A stretch of 64,000 bases of DNA, from assembly GCA_965227155.1 (NCBI GenBank), contig OZ245731.1, positions 2,356,001 through 2,420,000 on the forward strand, read 5' to 3'. The translations under genes and the position numbers were made by a program. Positions 8,610 through 17,785 of the stretch are shown here, in pieces. Every line of letters starts with the position of its first letter. The stretch's first letter is position 1. Source of the stretch: UBA6059 sp965227155. Its GTDB lineage: Bacteria; Bacteroidota; Bacteroidia; Cytophagales; Cyclobacteriaceae. The notes under the pieces are model-generated. The model had not been told where the DNA came from. It did no database searches and saw only the letters and a program-made list of their open reading frames with translations.

Positions 8610-10301
8610 ATGGATGTACAAACGCTAACTTATATCATCGTAGGGATCACTTTTGCGCTCTACATTGGGATTGCGATCTGGTCAAGGGCCGGATCAACTA
8701 AGGACTTTTACGTAGCTGGTGGTGGTGTTTCTCCGCTGGCCAACGGTATGGCAACAGCCGCTGACTGGATGTCGGCAGCATCTTTTATCTCCATGGCGGG
8801 ATTGATTTCCTTCATGGGTTATGATGGTACGGTTTACCTCATGGGATGGACAGGAGGCTATGTTTTATTAGCACTGCTGCTGGCACCTTATCTCAGGAAG
8901 TTCGGCAAATTCACTGTGCCGGATTTTATCGGTGACCGGTATTACAGCAATGTAGCCCGTACAGTGGCGGTTATCTGTGCACTATTTGTATCCTTCACCT
9001 ATGTGGCGGGGCAAATGAGAGGTGTAGGTATAGTATTCGCTCGCTTCCTGGAAGTGGATATTAATCTTGGTGTGGTCATTGGTATGGTGATCGTATTTTT
9101 CTATGCTGTATTGGGTGGTATGAAAGGCATTACCTATACTCAGGTAGCACAATATTGCGTGCTGATTTTTGCCTATATGGTACCTGCTATTTTCATCTCT
9201 ATTTTGATGACTGGTAACCCGATTCCTCAGCTTGGTTTTGGTGGTACCCTCGAGGATGGCACTTTCTTGCTCGATAAGCTTGACGGTCTGCACCAGGAGC
9301 TTGGTTTTGCTGCCTACACTGATGGCACAAAATCCATGATTGATGTATTCTTCATCACCGCAGCTTTGATGATCGGAACTGCCGGTTTGCCACATGTAAT
9401 TGTTCGATTCTTTACAGTACCCAAAGTAAAGGATGCTCGTATATCAGCCGGTTATGCTTTGGTATTCATCGCCATCCTTTACACTACAGCTCCTGCGGTA
9501 GCAGCTTTTGCGAGAACGAACCTGATCAACACCGTATCGGGAAAAGAATATAGTAGCATGCCAGCCTGGTTTAGCAATTGGGAAAATACGGGCCTATTAG
9601 CTTTTGATGATAAAAATAATGACGGTGTGATCACCTATGTGGCAGATGCCAATCAAAACGAATTGACCATAGACCGTGATATCATGGTACTGGCTAATCC
9701 CGAAATTGCCAACCTGCCCAACTGGGTAATTGCTTTGGTAGCAGCGGGAGGTTTGGCAGCTGCGTTATCTACCGCAGCAGGCCTATTACTGGTAATCTCC
9801 ACCTCTGTAGCTCACGACCTGTTTAAAAAGCAAATTGCACCTGATATTTCTGAGAAAGGAGAACTCTGGGCTGCCCGAGGCGCTGCTGTAATCGCGGTAC
9901 TGGTGGCTGGATATTTTGGAATTAACCCTCCAGGCTTTGTTGCGGCAGTGGTGGCATTGGCCTTTGGTTTGGCAGCAGCATCATTCTTCCCTGCCATTAT
10001 CATGGGTATATTTTATAAGCGTATGAATAAGGAAGGCGCCATAGCAGGTATGATTGTAGGCCTCGGTATAACTTTATTCTACATGATGCGCTACAAATTG
10101 GGCTGGATTGGTGGACCCACCACACCTGAAGATTGGTGGTTTGGTATTTCACCAGAAGGCTTTGGCACAGTTGGTATGCTTATCAACTTCGTGGTTTCGC
10201 TGGTCGTGTCAAAAATGACAGCCGAGCCACCAGAAGATGTACAGGAAATGGTTGAAAGCATTCGGTTCCCTCGTGGGGCAGGTGAAGCTCATGACCATTA
10301 A
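8610..10301 (+). CDS. Sodium:solute symporter, VC_2705 subfamily (acetate/carboxylate type)
   Basis: A 563-residue inner-membrane SSS-family transporter with about 13 transmembrane helices. The N-terminus carries the family pattern YVAGGGVSPLANGMATAADW (residues about 35-54), and later GLAAALSTAAGLLLVISTSVAHDL resembles the sodium-site helix. A hydrophilic insert with DDKNNDGVITYVADANQ sits in the middle third. ActP-like members import acetate, propionate or related monocarboxylates with Na+. The pairing with DUF4212, the neighbouring Acs and PrpE, and a transporter-like sensor kinase all support a short-chain carboxylate substrate. A clear terminator follows. Confidence 0.88.
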   Translation: MDVQTLTYIIVGITFALYIGIAIWSRAGSTKDFYVAGGGVSPLANGMATAADWMSAASFISMAGLISFMGYDGTVYLMGWTGGYVLLALLLAPYLRKFGKFTVPDFIGDRYYSNVARTVAVICALFVSFTYVAGQMRGVGIVFARFLEVDINLGVVIGMVIVFFYAVLGGMKGITYTQVAQYCVLIFAYMVPAIFISILMTGNPIPQLGFGGTLEDGTFLLDKLDGLHQELGFAAYTDGTKSMIDVFFITAALMIGTAGLPHVIVRFFTVPKVKDARISAGYALVFIAILYTTAPAVAAFARTNLINTVSGKEYSSMPAWFSNWENTGLLAFDDKNNDGVITYVADANQNELTIDRDIMVLANPEIANLPNWVIALVAAGGLAAALSTAAGLLLVISTSVAHDLFKKQIAPDISEKGELWAARGAAVIAVLVAGYFGINPPGFVAAVVALAFGLAAASFFPAIIMGIFYKRMNKEGAIAGMIVGLGITLFYMMRYKLGWIGGPTTPEDWWFGISPEGFGTVGMLINFVVSLVVSKMTAEPPEDVQEMVESIRFPRGAGEAHDH

Positions 10302-10317
10302 TCACCAATCGGGAAAA

Positions 10318-10347
10318 GGGCGGTGTTGTACCGCCCATTTTCTATTT
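10318..10347 (+). terminator. Terminator after the symporter operon
   Basis: A perfect 7-bp stem (GGGCGGT at 10318-10324, ACCGCCC at 10330-10336) with a GTTGT loop is followed by ATTTTCTATTT. It separates the porin-symporter operon from the sensor-kinase operon. Confidence 0.88.
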
Positions 10348-10398
10348 ATATGCTAAAAGCCAGCGATTAAATTTTTATATTTATTAAGAATAATCATT

Positions 10399-10578
10399 AT
10401 GCTCAACAAACAGCAATCATATGTTTTTCTGGCCATATATGGGCTTTGTACCTTATTTGGCAGACTTTATTTTGAACAAATGTGGATGGTAAACTATCTG
10501 CAAAGTCTACTGATTGGTTTGGCTTTAGTGGCCTTGCCTGTACTTCTGGTAAAAACCAAATTGCTTAGACTATCCTAG
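10399..10578 (+). CDS. Small two-helix membrane protein (59 residues)
   Basis: An ATG-initiated frame of 59 residues starting MLNKQQSYVFLAIYG, with two hydrophobic stretches (about residues 7-25 and 33-51) and a basic C-terminal end. It lies after the symporter terminator and only 4 bases before the next small membrane gene, which in turn abuts the kinase. The tight spacing and hydrophobicity favour a real gene, but no family is recognised. Confidence 0.5.
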   Translation: MLNKQQSYVFLAIYGLCTLFGRLYFEQMWMVNYLQSLLIGLALVALPVLLVKTKLLRLS

Positions 10579-10582
10579 TCTC

Positions 10583-10783
10583 ATGAAGGATTACGCCAAA
10601 TACCTGCTGCTCATATTTGGGATATTTCTGCTCCTGCTGAATTATCCTTTCTCCTCTATTTTTGACAAGCCCATCCTACTGCTCAACATACCCCTTTTTG
10701 TTTGGTATTTATTCGGGTTTTGGGGCTTGATGATAGCCTCCCTGTTTTGGGTGATTGAAAAGAAGTCTGGTCATAATCAATAG
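10583..10783 (+). CDS. Small membrane protein resembling DUF3311 transporter-associated subunits
   Basis: A 66-residue protein with two transmembrane helices (about residues 7-22 and 34-57) and a basic tail (EKKSGHNQ). The NIPLFVWYLFGFWGLM segment resembles DUF3311-type proteins, small partners encoded next to SSS transporters. Here the next gene, 5 bases on, is a sensor kinase whose N-terminal half is itself an SSS transporter fold. This protein may therefore be a subunit of that sensor. This is inference from size, helices and position. Confidence 0.6.
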   Translation: MKDYAKYLLLIFGIFLLLLNYPFSSIFDKPILLLNIPLFVWYLFGFWGLMIASLFWVIEKKSGHNQ

Positions 10784-10788
10784 ATCAA

Positions 10789-13527
10789 ATGATAGCAGGC
10801 TGGATTCTAATCATATGCACCTTTGGTTACCTGTTGCTCTTATTTGGCCTGGGGTGGCTGGGTGAACGCTTTCAGCAGCAAGGGAAAAGCCTGGTTAATA
10901 ATCCATATGTGTATGCACTTACACTTTCAGTTTTTTGTACTGCCTGGACCTATTATGGCTCGGTAGGGCAGGCAGCTAATGGTGGCTACAGCTTTCTAAC
11001 TACTTATCTTGGACCTACGCTAATGGCTCCTTTGATGTGGATCATCATAAGAAAAATGGTGCGCATCAGCAAAGTGGAAAAGATATCTTCACTCGCCGAC
11101 CTTGTTTCCTCCAGGTATGGCAAAAGCTCTACCTTGGGTGTTCTGGTAACCATTTTCAGCCTTTTTGGGATCGTGCCTTACATTGCATTACAGCTCAAAG
11201 CCATTGGCGTAAGCTTTGATTTACTTACCAGCGACTCCATCTTTACTTACGCCAGTGGCGCAGGCAACATATTCGCTGATTCTCTACTCTATCTCACTAT
11301 TGGCCTTGCCCTGTTTCTCATATTTTTTGGTACGCGCAAGGTTGAAACCTCCGGTCAGCATGAAGGGCTTGTAACAGCCATCGCTTTTGAAGCAATTATC
11401 AAACTGGTAGCCTTCCTGATTTTAGGTGCTTTTGTATCGTGGGTAGCCTTTGATGGCCCCGGTGATATTTTCCGGCGGGTAGCTAACACGCCGGAGTTAC
11501 AATCTCTCATCAGCTTCAACACGTTTACTGGTGCTGAAGAGTGGTTTTGGATGATATTTTTATCGATGATGGCCATATTATTTCTGCCCCGGCAGTTTCA
11601 GGTGGCCGTGGTTGAAAACACCAATGAAAATCATATCAAAAAAGCGATCTGGTTGTTTCCGCTTTACCTTTTGGTGATCAATCTCTTTGTACTACCAATA
11701 GCTTTTGGTGGTAGGATCGCATTTTTCGATACCCAATTGGACAGTGACATGTTTATGCTGGCCTTCCCGCTATCTTTTGAGCAGCATGAGTTGGCTGTTT
11801 TGGGTTACCTGGGTGGCTTTTCTGCTGCTACCAGCATGATGATCGTTTCCACCTTTGCTTTAAGTACTATGGTGACCAACAATATTCTTATGCCAGCCTA
11901 CGCAGGATCCAATGTTTCCAGTAAAAGTGATATCTCCGGCTGGTTATTGAATGCACGCCGTGCTGTGATTCTTTTGATCTTAATGGCCGCCTACAGTTAT
12001 AATCGCTTTGTGGTGAGCGATTTTTCGTTGGTGTCCATTGGTCTGATCTCCTTTGTGGCAGTAGCCCAATTCGCTCCAGCTACATTGGGAGGCTTATTTT
12101 GGAAATTAGGAAATAAGCAAGGTGCCATTATAGGGTTGACCTTAGGGTTTATGATCTGGTTTTATACCCTGGTATTGCCCACCATCGTCCAGTCAGGTTT
12201 TTTGCCGGAATCGATCATGTCGGAAGGGCTGTTTGGCATTGACTTGCTCAAACCGTACGCACTACTTGGTGTATCGATCAAAAACCCATTGCTGCACGGC
12301 ATGTTCTGGAGCCTTTTCCTTAATACGGCTGCTTATGCTGCATTATCCGTAATCACGCAGCAATCTTCCAAAGAGAGGAACCAGGCTGAATTATTTGTAG
12401 ATATCTATAAGTACAGTGCCGACTATGAGTCTAAGGTAGTATGGCGCGGACAGGCATTTGTAAGTGACCTTCGGCAATTGCTAGAAAGGATTTTGGGCAC
12501 ACAGCGCACCGAGGAGATTTTCAGGGCATTCACGGCTCAGCATGGCAGCAACTGGCAAAAAGAATCGAAAGCAGATGCCCGGTTGGTCAATTTCGCAGAG
12601 CGTGCCCTTTCCGGTGCCATTGGTACTGCATCAGCCCGCATTATGATTGCCAACGTGGTGCAGGAGGATGAAATATCGATGGAAGAGGTTTATTCGATTC
12701 TGAAAGAAAGTCAGCAAATGATGGAGCTTAACAAAGAGCTCAACCGCAAGTCCCGACAGCTAAAGAAAGCTACTGATGAACTGAAGCTTGCAAATGAACG
12801 CCTGCTGAAGCTGGATGCACAAAAAGATGATTTCATTTCCACCGTGACCCACGAAATGAAAACCCCGCTTACTTCGATAAGGGCTTTTTCAGAAATATTA
12901 TATGACAATAAGGACCTGACCGACGAGGAGCAGGAGCAGTTTCTGGATACAATAGTGAAGGAAACCGAGCGCATGGGCCGGCTCATTAATCAGGTGTTGG
13001 AGCTTGAAAAGCTGGAATCCGGTGCACAAACTCTAAACCTTCAAAAAGGTACACTTGATGAAGTAATTCAGTCGGCCATACAATCGACCAGCCAGCTGCT
13101 AAAGGGACGCACGCTAGAGACAGATATCCAGCTGGGGAAAGATCTTTCGGTTCAGTTTGATCGTGACAGGATTATGCAGGTATTGCTAAACCTGCTTAGC
13201 AATGCTGTGAAATACACAGATGAGGAAACTGGCCTGATTAAGCTTACGGCTCAGTATTTTGAGGGTGAAATCATCGTCTGTATTGAAGATGATGGACGTG
13301 GTATAGAGGACGAAAATAAGGATCGCATATTCCATAAGTTTTTCCAGGCGCGGGATCAAACCCGTAAAAAGCCCCCTGGTACCGGGCTAGGTTTGGCGAT
13401 CTCAAAGCAAATTATAACCTTACATCAGGGCAAGATTTGGGTAGAAAGTGCACCTGAGCAAGGCAGTAAGTTCTTTTTTACACTACCTGCCCAGTTGGTA
13501 ATTGATGAGCTAAAGGTAAATGTATGA
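10789..13527 (+). CDS. SSS transporter-like sensor histidine kinase with STAC domain (CbrA/CrbS type)
   Basis: A 912-residue kinase. Residues 1-520 form an SSS-family membrane domain with about 13 helices. Residues 555-620 match the STAC linker domain (DLRQLLERILGTQRTEEIF), which joins SSS modules to kinases. A coiled coil (about 640-675) leads to HisKA with H688 in THEMKTPL. HATPase_c follows with NLLSNAVKYT, DDGRGIED and GTGLGLAI. In Vibrio and Pseudomonas, kinases of this layout (CrbS, CbrA) control acetate or nutrient uptake genes. The start overlaps no upstream gene but is 5 bases after the small membrane gene. The stop overlaps the response regulator start (ATGA), indicating coupled translation. 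It probably senses the carboxylate handled by the neighbouring genes. Confidence 0.9.
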   Translation: MIAGWILIICTFGYLLLLFGLGWLGERFQQQGKSLVNNPYVYALTLSVFCTAWTYYGSVGQAANGGYSFLTTYLGPTLMAPLMWIIIRKMVRISKVEKISSLADLVSSRYGKSSTLGVLVTIFSLFGIVPYIALQLKAIGVSFDLLTSDSIFTYASGAGNIFADSLLYLTIGLALFLIFFGTRKVETSGQHEGLVTAIAFEAIIKLVAFLILGAFVSWVAFDGPGDIFRRVANTPELQSLISFNTFTGAEEWFWMIFLSMMAILFLPRQFQVAVVENTNENHIKKAIWLFPLYLLVINLFVLPIAFGGRIAFFDTQLDSDMFMLAFPLSFEQHELAVLGYLGGFSAATSMMIVSTFALSTMVTNNILMPAYAGSNVSSKSDISGWLLNARRAVILLILMAAYSYNRFVVSDFSLVSIGLISFVAVAQFAPATLGGLFWKLGNKQGAIIGLTLGFMIWFYTLVLPTIVQSGFLPESIMSEGLFGIDLLKPYALLGVSIKNPLLHGMFWSLFLNTAAYAALSVITQQSSKERNQAELFVDIYKYSADYESKVVWRGQAFVSDLRQLLERILGTQRTEEIFRAFTAQHGSNWQKESKADARLVNFAERALSGAIGTASARIMIANVVQEDEISMEEVYSILKESQQMMELNKELNRKSRQLKKATDELKLANERLLKLDAQKDDFISTVTHEMKTPLTSIRAFSEILYDNKDLTDEEQEQFLDTIVKETERMGRLINQVLELEKLESGAQTLNLQKGTLDEVIQSAIQSTSQLLKGRTLETDIQLGKDLSVQFDRDRIMQVLLNLLSNAVKYTDEETGLIKLTAQYFEGEIIVCIEDDGRGIEDENKDRIFHKFFQARDQTRKKPPGTGLGLAISKQIITLHQGKIWVESAPEQGSKFFFTLPAQLVIDELKVNV

Positions 13528-13886
13528 GTAAGAATGTATTGATTGTAGATGATGAACCCAACATCCTGATGTCATTGGACTTTTTGATGAAGAAAAATGG
13601 CTACCAGGTTTTTGTAGCGCGAAATGGGCGGGAAGCCATTGACATGATAGATTCAGAAGCCATCAATCTGGTGGTGCTGGATATCATGATGCCAGAAGTA
13701 GATGGCTATGAGGTCTGCCAATACATAAAGCACAAATCCGATTCAGCGGATACCAAAGTGATTTTTCTGAGTGCAAAAGTAAAAGAAGAAGAGATCCAAA
13801 AGGGGTATGAGATGGGGGCAGATTTTTATATGACAAAGCCATTTTCCACCCGTGATCTGGTAAAGAAAGTGAAGGAATTAACCTGA
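13524..13886 (+). CDS. Single-domain response regulator partner of the SSS kinase
   Basis: A 120-residue receiver with all key residues: the acidic pair in VDDEPN, phospho-acceptor D53 in VLDIMMPE, the SAK threonine/serine position in FLSAKV and lysine in MTKPFS. It starts in the ATGA overlap with the kinase. Unlike CrbR of Vibrio, no DNA-binding domain is attached, so output must go through a protein partner or phosphorelay. An 81-base gap separates it from prpE. Confidence 0.9.
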   Translation: MSKNVLIVDDEPNILMSLDFLMKKNGYQVFVARNGREAIDMIDSEAINLVVLDIMMPEVDGYEVCQYIKHKSDSADTKVIFLSAKVKEEEIQKGYEMGADFYMTKPFSTRDLVKKVKELT

Positions 13887-13967
13887 GTTATTGAAATGCC
13901 AAAAGCAAGATCAACGCTCTGTGTAAATAATAAGAAATAGATGTCTAATATTTTTTAATAACCCGAT

Positions 13968-15887
13968 ATGGACCAGTCGACATACCATAACATCTACCAA
14001 AATAGCCTTGAAGATAAGGCTGGGTTTTGGAAAAAGCAGGCTGAGCAGCTGGCCTGGTTTAAAAAACCGGAATCAATTTTAACCCAAACAGACAAAAACC
14101 GGTACGATTGGTTTCAGGATGGAGAACTAAACACAAGCTACCTGGCTTTGGATTACCATGTGGAGCAGGGCCGTGGTGATCAGCTGGCTTTGATCTATGA
14201 TTCTCCTGTTACCAGTACCAAAAAGACCTATACCTATCGAAAATTGCTTGATCAGGTAGCCCGCTTTGCGGGTGGCTTAAAGGCCCTGGGCATTACAAAG
14301 GGCGATACGGTAGTGATCTACATGCCGATGATCCCGGAGGCTGTCATTGCCATGCTGGCCTGTGCCCGTATAGGTGCTATACATTCCGTAGTATTTGGGG
14401 GCTTTGCTCCTCATGAGCTGGCCATTCGCATTGATGATGCCCGTCCGAAGGCCATTATTACGGCATCCTGTGGTATTGAGATCGATAAAATTATACCCTA
14501 CAAACCCTATGTGGATGAGGCTCTAAAAGAATCAACACATCAACCTGAGTACAAAATTATACATGAGCGACCGGAGCAACCCGAAAAGTTGGATTACCAA
14601 CAAGAATTAGGGTTCTACCATGTCATGAGTCAGGGAGATGCCATACCAGCAGTTTCTGTGAAATCAACCGACCCTCTTTATATTCTTTACACCTCCGGTA
14701 CTACAGGTAAACCCAAGGGAATCGTAAGGGACAATGGCGGACATGCCAAAGCGCTGAAATATTCCATGGATACGGTCTATAACGCAAAGCCGGGCGATGT
14801 ATTCTGGGCAGCATCGGACGTAGGTTGGGTAGTTGGTCATTCTTACATTGTCTATGCGCCGTTGATCCAGGGATGTACCTCCATTTTGTTTGAAGGCAAG
14901 CCCATCAAAACGCCCGATGCGGGTACCTTTTGGAGGATCATTGAAGAGTATAAAGTCAACCAGCTATTTACAGCACCCACGGCTTTCAGGGCCATAAAAA
15001 AGGAGGATTTTAATGGAGAGTTCATCAAAAAGCATGACATCAGCAGTCTGAAAACCCTATTCCTGGCGGGAGAAAGATGTGATCCGACTACCTACCAATG
15101 GGCCTCTGACCAGCTGCAAATCCCTGTGGTGGATCATTGGTGGCAAACCGAAACGGGCTGGCCAATTGTAGCTAATCCGATGGGCATTGAGCAGTTTCCT
15201 GTAAAAGCAGGTTCGGCTACCTTGCCCGTACCCGGTTTTGATGTTCACATCCTGGATGAAGCAGGTCATGAGGTAGCAACAGGCAAGGAAGGCTACATTG
15301 CCGTAAAGCTGCCCTTACCCCCCGGCTGTATGAAAACGCTCTGGAATGATGATGCCCGCTTTGCTTCAAGTTACCTAGCCACTTTTGACGGCTATTATGC
15401 CACCGGCGATGGTGGGTACAAAGATGAAGAGGGCTATGTCTTCATTATGGGCCGGATCGATGATGTGATCAATGTATCAGGGCATAGACTATCTACCGGT
15501 GAAATGGAAGAAATAGTGGCTACACACCCACACGTAGCAGAATGTGCAGTAATCGGCATAGCTGATGATCTTAAGGGTGAAGTACCACTCGGCATTTTTG
15601 TGGCCAAAAATGACAGTGATTTTGATCATCAGGAGCTGGAAAGAGAACTTATAGCACTGGTGCGGAAGCAAATAGGGGCGGTGGCCTGCTTCAAAAAGAT
15701 GGTGGAGGTGAAGAGACTCCCTAAAACCCGTTCAGGTAAAATCCTGCGGAAGACCATGCGACAAATTATTAATAATCAATCTTACAATATACCTTCAACG
15801 ATCGATGATCCTCAGATTTTGGATGAGATCACCGATACGTTTAAACAACATAATCTCATTGCACAATTTGAAAACCAAAAAGTATGA
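13968..15887 (+). CDS. prpE: Propionyl-CoA synthetase (PrpE/ACSS3 type)
   Basis: A 639-residue AMP-forming acyl-CoA synthetase. It has the acyl-adenylate P-loop LYTSGTTGKPKG (about residues 240-251), the WWQTETGW motif and the C-terminal PKTRSGKI motif holding the acetylatable catalytic lysine. The segment TASCGIEIDKIIPYKPYVDEAL and the GFY/ESTHQPE region are features of the PrpE/ACSS3 branch rather than Acs, which points to propionate as preferred acid. Its stop overlaps the acs start by 4 bases. Product propionyl-CoA would enter methylmalonyl-CoA or methylcitrate routes; neither is in this window. Confidence 0.82.
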   Translation: MDQSTYHNIYQNSLEDKAGFWKKQAEQLAWFKKPESILTQTDKNRYDWFQDGELNTSYLALDYHVEQGRGDQLALIYDSPVTSTKKTYTYRKLLDQVARFAGGLKALGITKGDTVVIYMPMIPEAVIAMLACARIGAIHSVVFGGFAPHELAIRIDDARPKAIITASCGIEIDKIIPYKPYVDEALKESTHQPEYKIIHERPEQPEKLDYQQELGFYHVMSQGDAIPAVSVKSTDPLYILYTSGTTGKPKGIVRDNGGHAKALKYSMDTVYNAKPGDVFWAASDVGWVVGHSYIVYAPLIQGCTSILFEGKPIKTPDAGTFWRIIEEYKVNQLFTAPTAFRAIKKEDFNGEFIKKHDISSLKTLFLAGERCDPTTYQWASDQLQIPVVDHWWQTETGWPIVANPMGIEQFPVKAGSATLPVPGFDVHILDEAGHEVATGKEGYIAVKLPLPPGCMKTLWNDDARFASSYLATFDGYYATGDGGYKDEEGYVFIMGRIDDVINVSGHRLSTGEMEEIVATHPHVAECAVIGIADDLKGEVPLGIFVAKNDSDFDHQELERELIALVRKQIGAVACFKKMVEVKRLPKTRSGKILRKTMRQIINNQSYNIPSTIDDPQILDEITDTFKQHNLIAQFENQKV

Positions 15888-17782
15888 GTACTAAAATTCA
15901 AACATTATCAGGATACTATCATGAATACCAGAAAAGCGTACTCCAGCCGGAGGAATTCTGGACAAGAGTAGCAGACACCTTCCACTGGAAGAAGCGTTGG
16001 AGTAAAACCCTGGAGTGGAATTTCGAAGGACCTGATGTCAAATGGTTTGTGAACGGCAAGCTGAATATCACTGAAAATATTCTCGACAGGCATCTTTTCA
16101 CCAAAGGGGATGATACCGCCATCATTTGGGAACCCAATGAACCCAACGAACCTCATTTGGAGATCTCCTATCGGGAGCTGTACGAAAAGGTCTGCCAGTT
16201 TTCCAATGCGATGAAAGCTCGTGGAATAGGTAAGGGAGATCGGGTGATCATCTACATGCCTATGGTACCGGAGGCTGCAGTGGCCATGCTGGCCTGTGCC
16301 CGAATTGGAGCCGTTCATTCTGTAGTATTTGCAGGCTTTTCGTCTACTTCATTGTCTGACAGGATCAATGACTGCCAGGCCAAAGCAGTGCTAACTTCTG
16401 ATGGTAATTTCCGGGGAGCGAAGAAAATTCCTGTAAAGGCGGTGGTCGATGAAGCCCTGGAATCTTGTGATTCAATCGAGTCAGTATTTGTGCTCAAGCG
16501 TACAGAAACCGAGGTAACCATGAAGGAGGGCCGTGATATCTGGTGGCATGAAGCCGTTGAGGGGCAACCTACCGATTGTAAAGCTGAGGTTATGGACGCT
16601 GAGGATATGCTGTTTATCCTCTATACTTCCGGTTCCACCGGTAAGCCCAAAGGCGTGGTGCATACCTGCGGTGGCTATATGGTGTACACCTATTATTCGT
16701 TTATGAATGTATTCCAGTACAATCAGGGTGATATCTACTGGTGTACTGCAGATGTGGGCTGGATTACCGGGCATTCTTATATCGTGTATGGGCCTTTATT
16801 GGCAGGAGCTACCACGGTCATGTTCGAAGGTGTACCCACCTATCCCAATCCCAGTCGATTTTGGGAAGTGGTTGATAAATTCAAAGTCAATCAATTTTAT
16901 ACAGCACCCACTGCAATCAGGGCACTACAGGCTTATGGTCTGGAGCCGGTAGAAAACTATTCGCTCGAATCATTGAAGGTAATAGGTTCGGTAGGTGAGC
17001 CCATCAATGAAGAGGCCTGGCACTGGTACCACGACCACATCGGGAAAGGTAATTGCCCGCTGGTGGATACCTGGTGGCAAACTGAAACGGGCGGCATTAT
17101 GATTTCAGCAATAGCGGGGGTTACGCCCAATAAACCGGCGCATGCTTCCCTACCATTGCCGGGCATCCAGCCGATCATTGTAGATGCAGAAGGCAAGGAG
17201 CTTACGGGAAATAATGTAGAGGGCAATCTTTGTATCAAATACCCATGGCCATCGATGTTGCGAACAACCTACGGTGACCATGACAGATGCAAGCAAACCT
17301 ATTTCTCTACCTATCCCGGGCTGTATTTCACGGGTGATGGTGCCAAGCGGGATCACGATGGCTACATCCGAATCCTGGGCAGGGTGGATGATGTAATCAA
17401 TGTCTCTGGTCACCGAATGGGTACTGCAGAAGTAGAAAACGCCATCAATGAGCACCCTAAAGTGGTAGAATCTGCTGTGGTTGGTTATCCGCACGAGGTA
17501 AAAGGCCAGGGCATTTACGCCTATGCCATCTGCGATATGGAAGGCAGAACAGAGGAGAACCTGATTCAGGAGATCAAGCAGACGGTACGTAATATCATCG
17601 GGCCGATTGCTACGCCTGACAAAGTGCAGGTTGTATCCGGACTACCCAAAACGAGATCTGGCAAAATCATGCGCCGAATTTTAAGAAAGGTGGCCGAGGG
17701 AGATATTTCCAATCTTGGGGATACTTCTACCCTGCTTAATCCCGAAATTGTAGATGAATTGACAAAGCATCTCAAGAAATAA
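15884..17782 (+). CDS. acs: Acetyl-CoA synthetase
   Basis: A 632-residue AMP-forming acetate--CoA ligase, of normal length for Acs. Visible motifs are the P-loop LYTSGSTGKPKG (about 246-257), the WWQTETGG signature that shapes the small acetate pocket, YFTGDGAKRDHDGY, the GRVDDVINVSGHR hinge and PKTRSGKIMRR near the C-terminus with the acetylation-site lysine. It follows prpE with an ATGA overlap, and the cNMP/CBS/DUF294 gene begins 3 bases later. It converts acetate imported by the upstream symporter into acetyl-CoA. Confidence 0.93.
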   Translation: MSTKIQTLSGYYHEYQKSVLQPEEFWTRVADTFHWKKRWSKTLEWNFEGPDVKWFVNGKLNITENILDRHLFTKGDDTAIIWEPNEPNEPHLEISYRELYEKVCQFSNAMKARGIGKGDRVIIYMPMVPEAAVAMLACARIGAVHSVVFAGFSSTSLSDRINDCQAKAVLTSDGNFRGAKKIPVKAVVDEALESCDSIESVFVLKRTETEVTMKEGRDIWWHEAVEGQPTDCKAEVMDAEDMLFILYTSGSTGKPKGVVHTCGGYMVYTYYSFMNVFQYNQGDIYWCTADVGWITGHSYIVYGPLLAGATTVMFEGVPTYPNPSRFWEVVDKFKVNQFYTAPTAIRALQAYGLEPVENYSLESLKVIGSVGEPINEEAWHWYHDHIGKGNCPLVDTWWQTETGGIMISAIAGVTPNKPAHASLPLPGIQPIIVDAEGKELTGNNVEGNLCIKYPWPSMLRTTYGDHDRCKQTYFSTYPGLYFTGDGAKRDHDGYIRILGRVDDVINVSGHRMGTAEVENAINEHPKVVESAVVGYPHEVKGQGIYAYAICDMEGRTEENLIQEIKQTVRNIIGPIATPDKVQVVSGLPKTRSGKIMRRILRKVAEGDISNLGDTSTLLNPEIVDELTKHLKK

Positions 17783-17785
17783 TAC

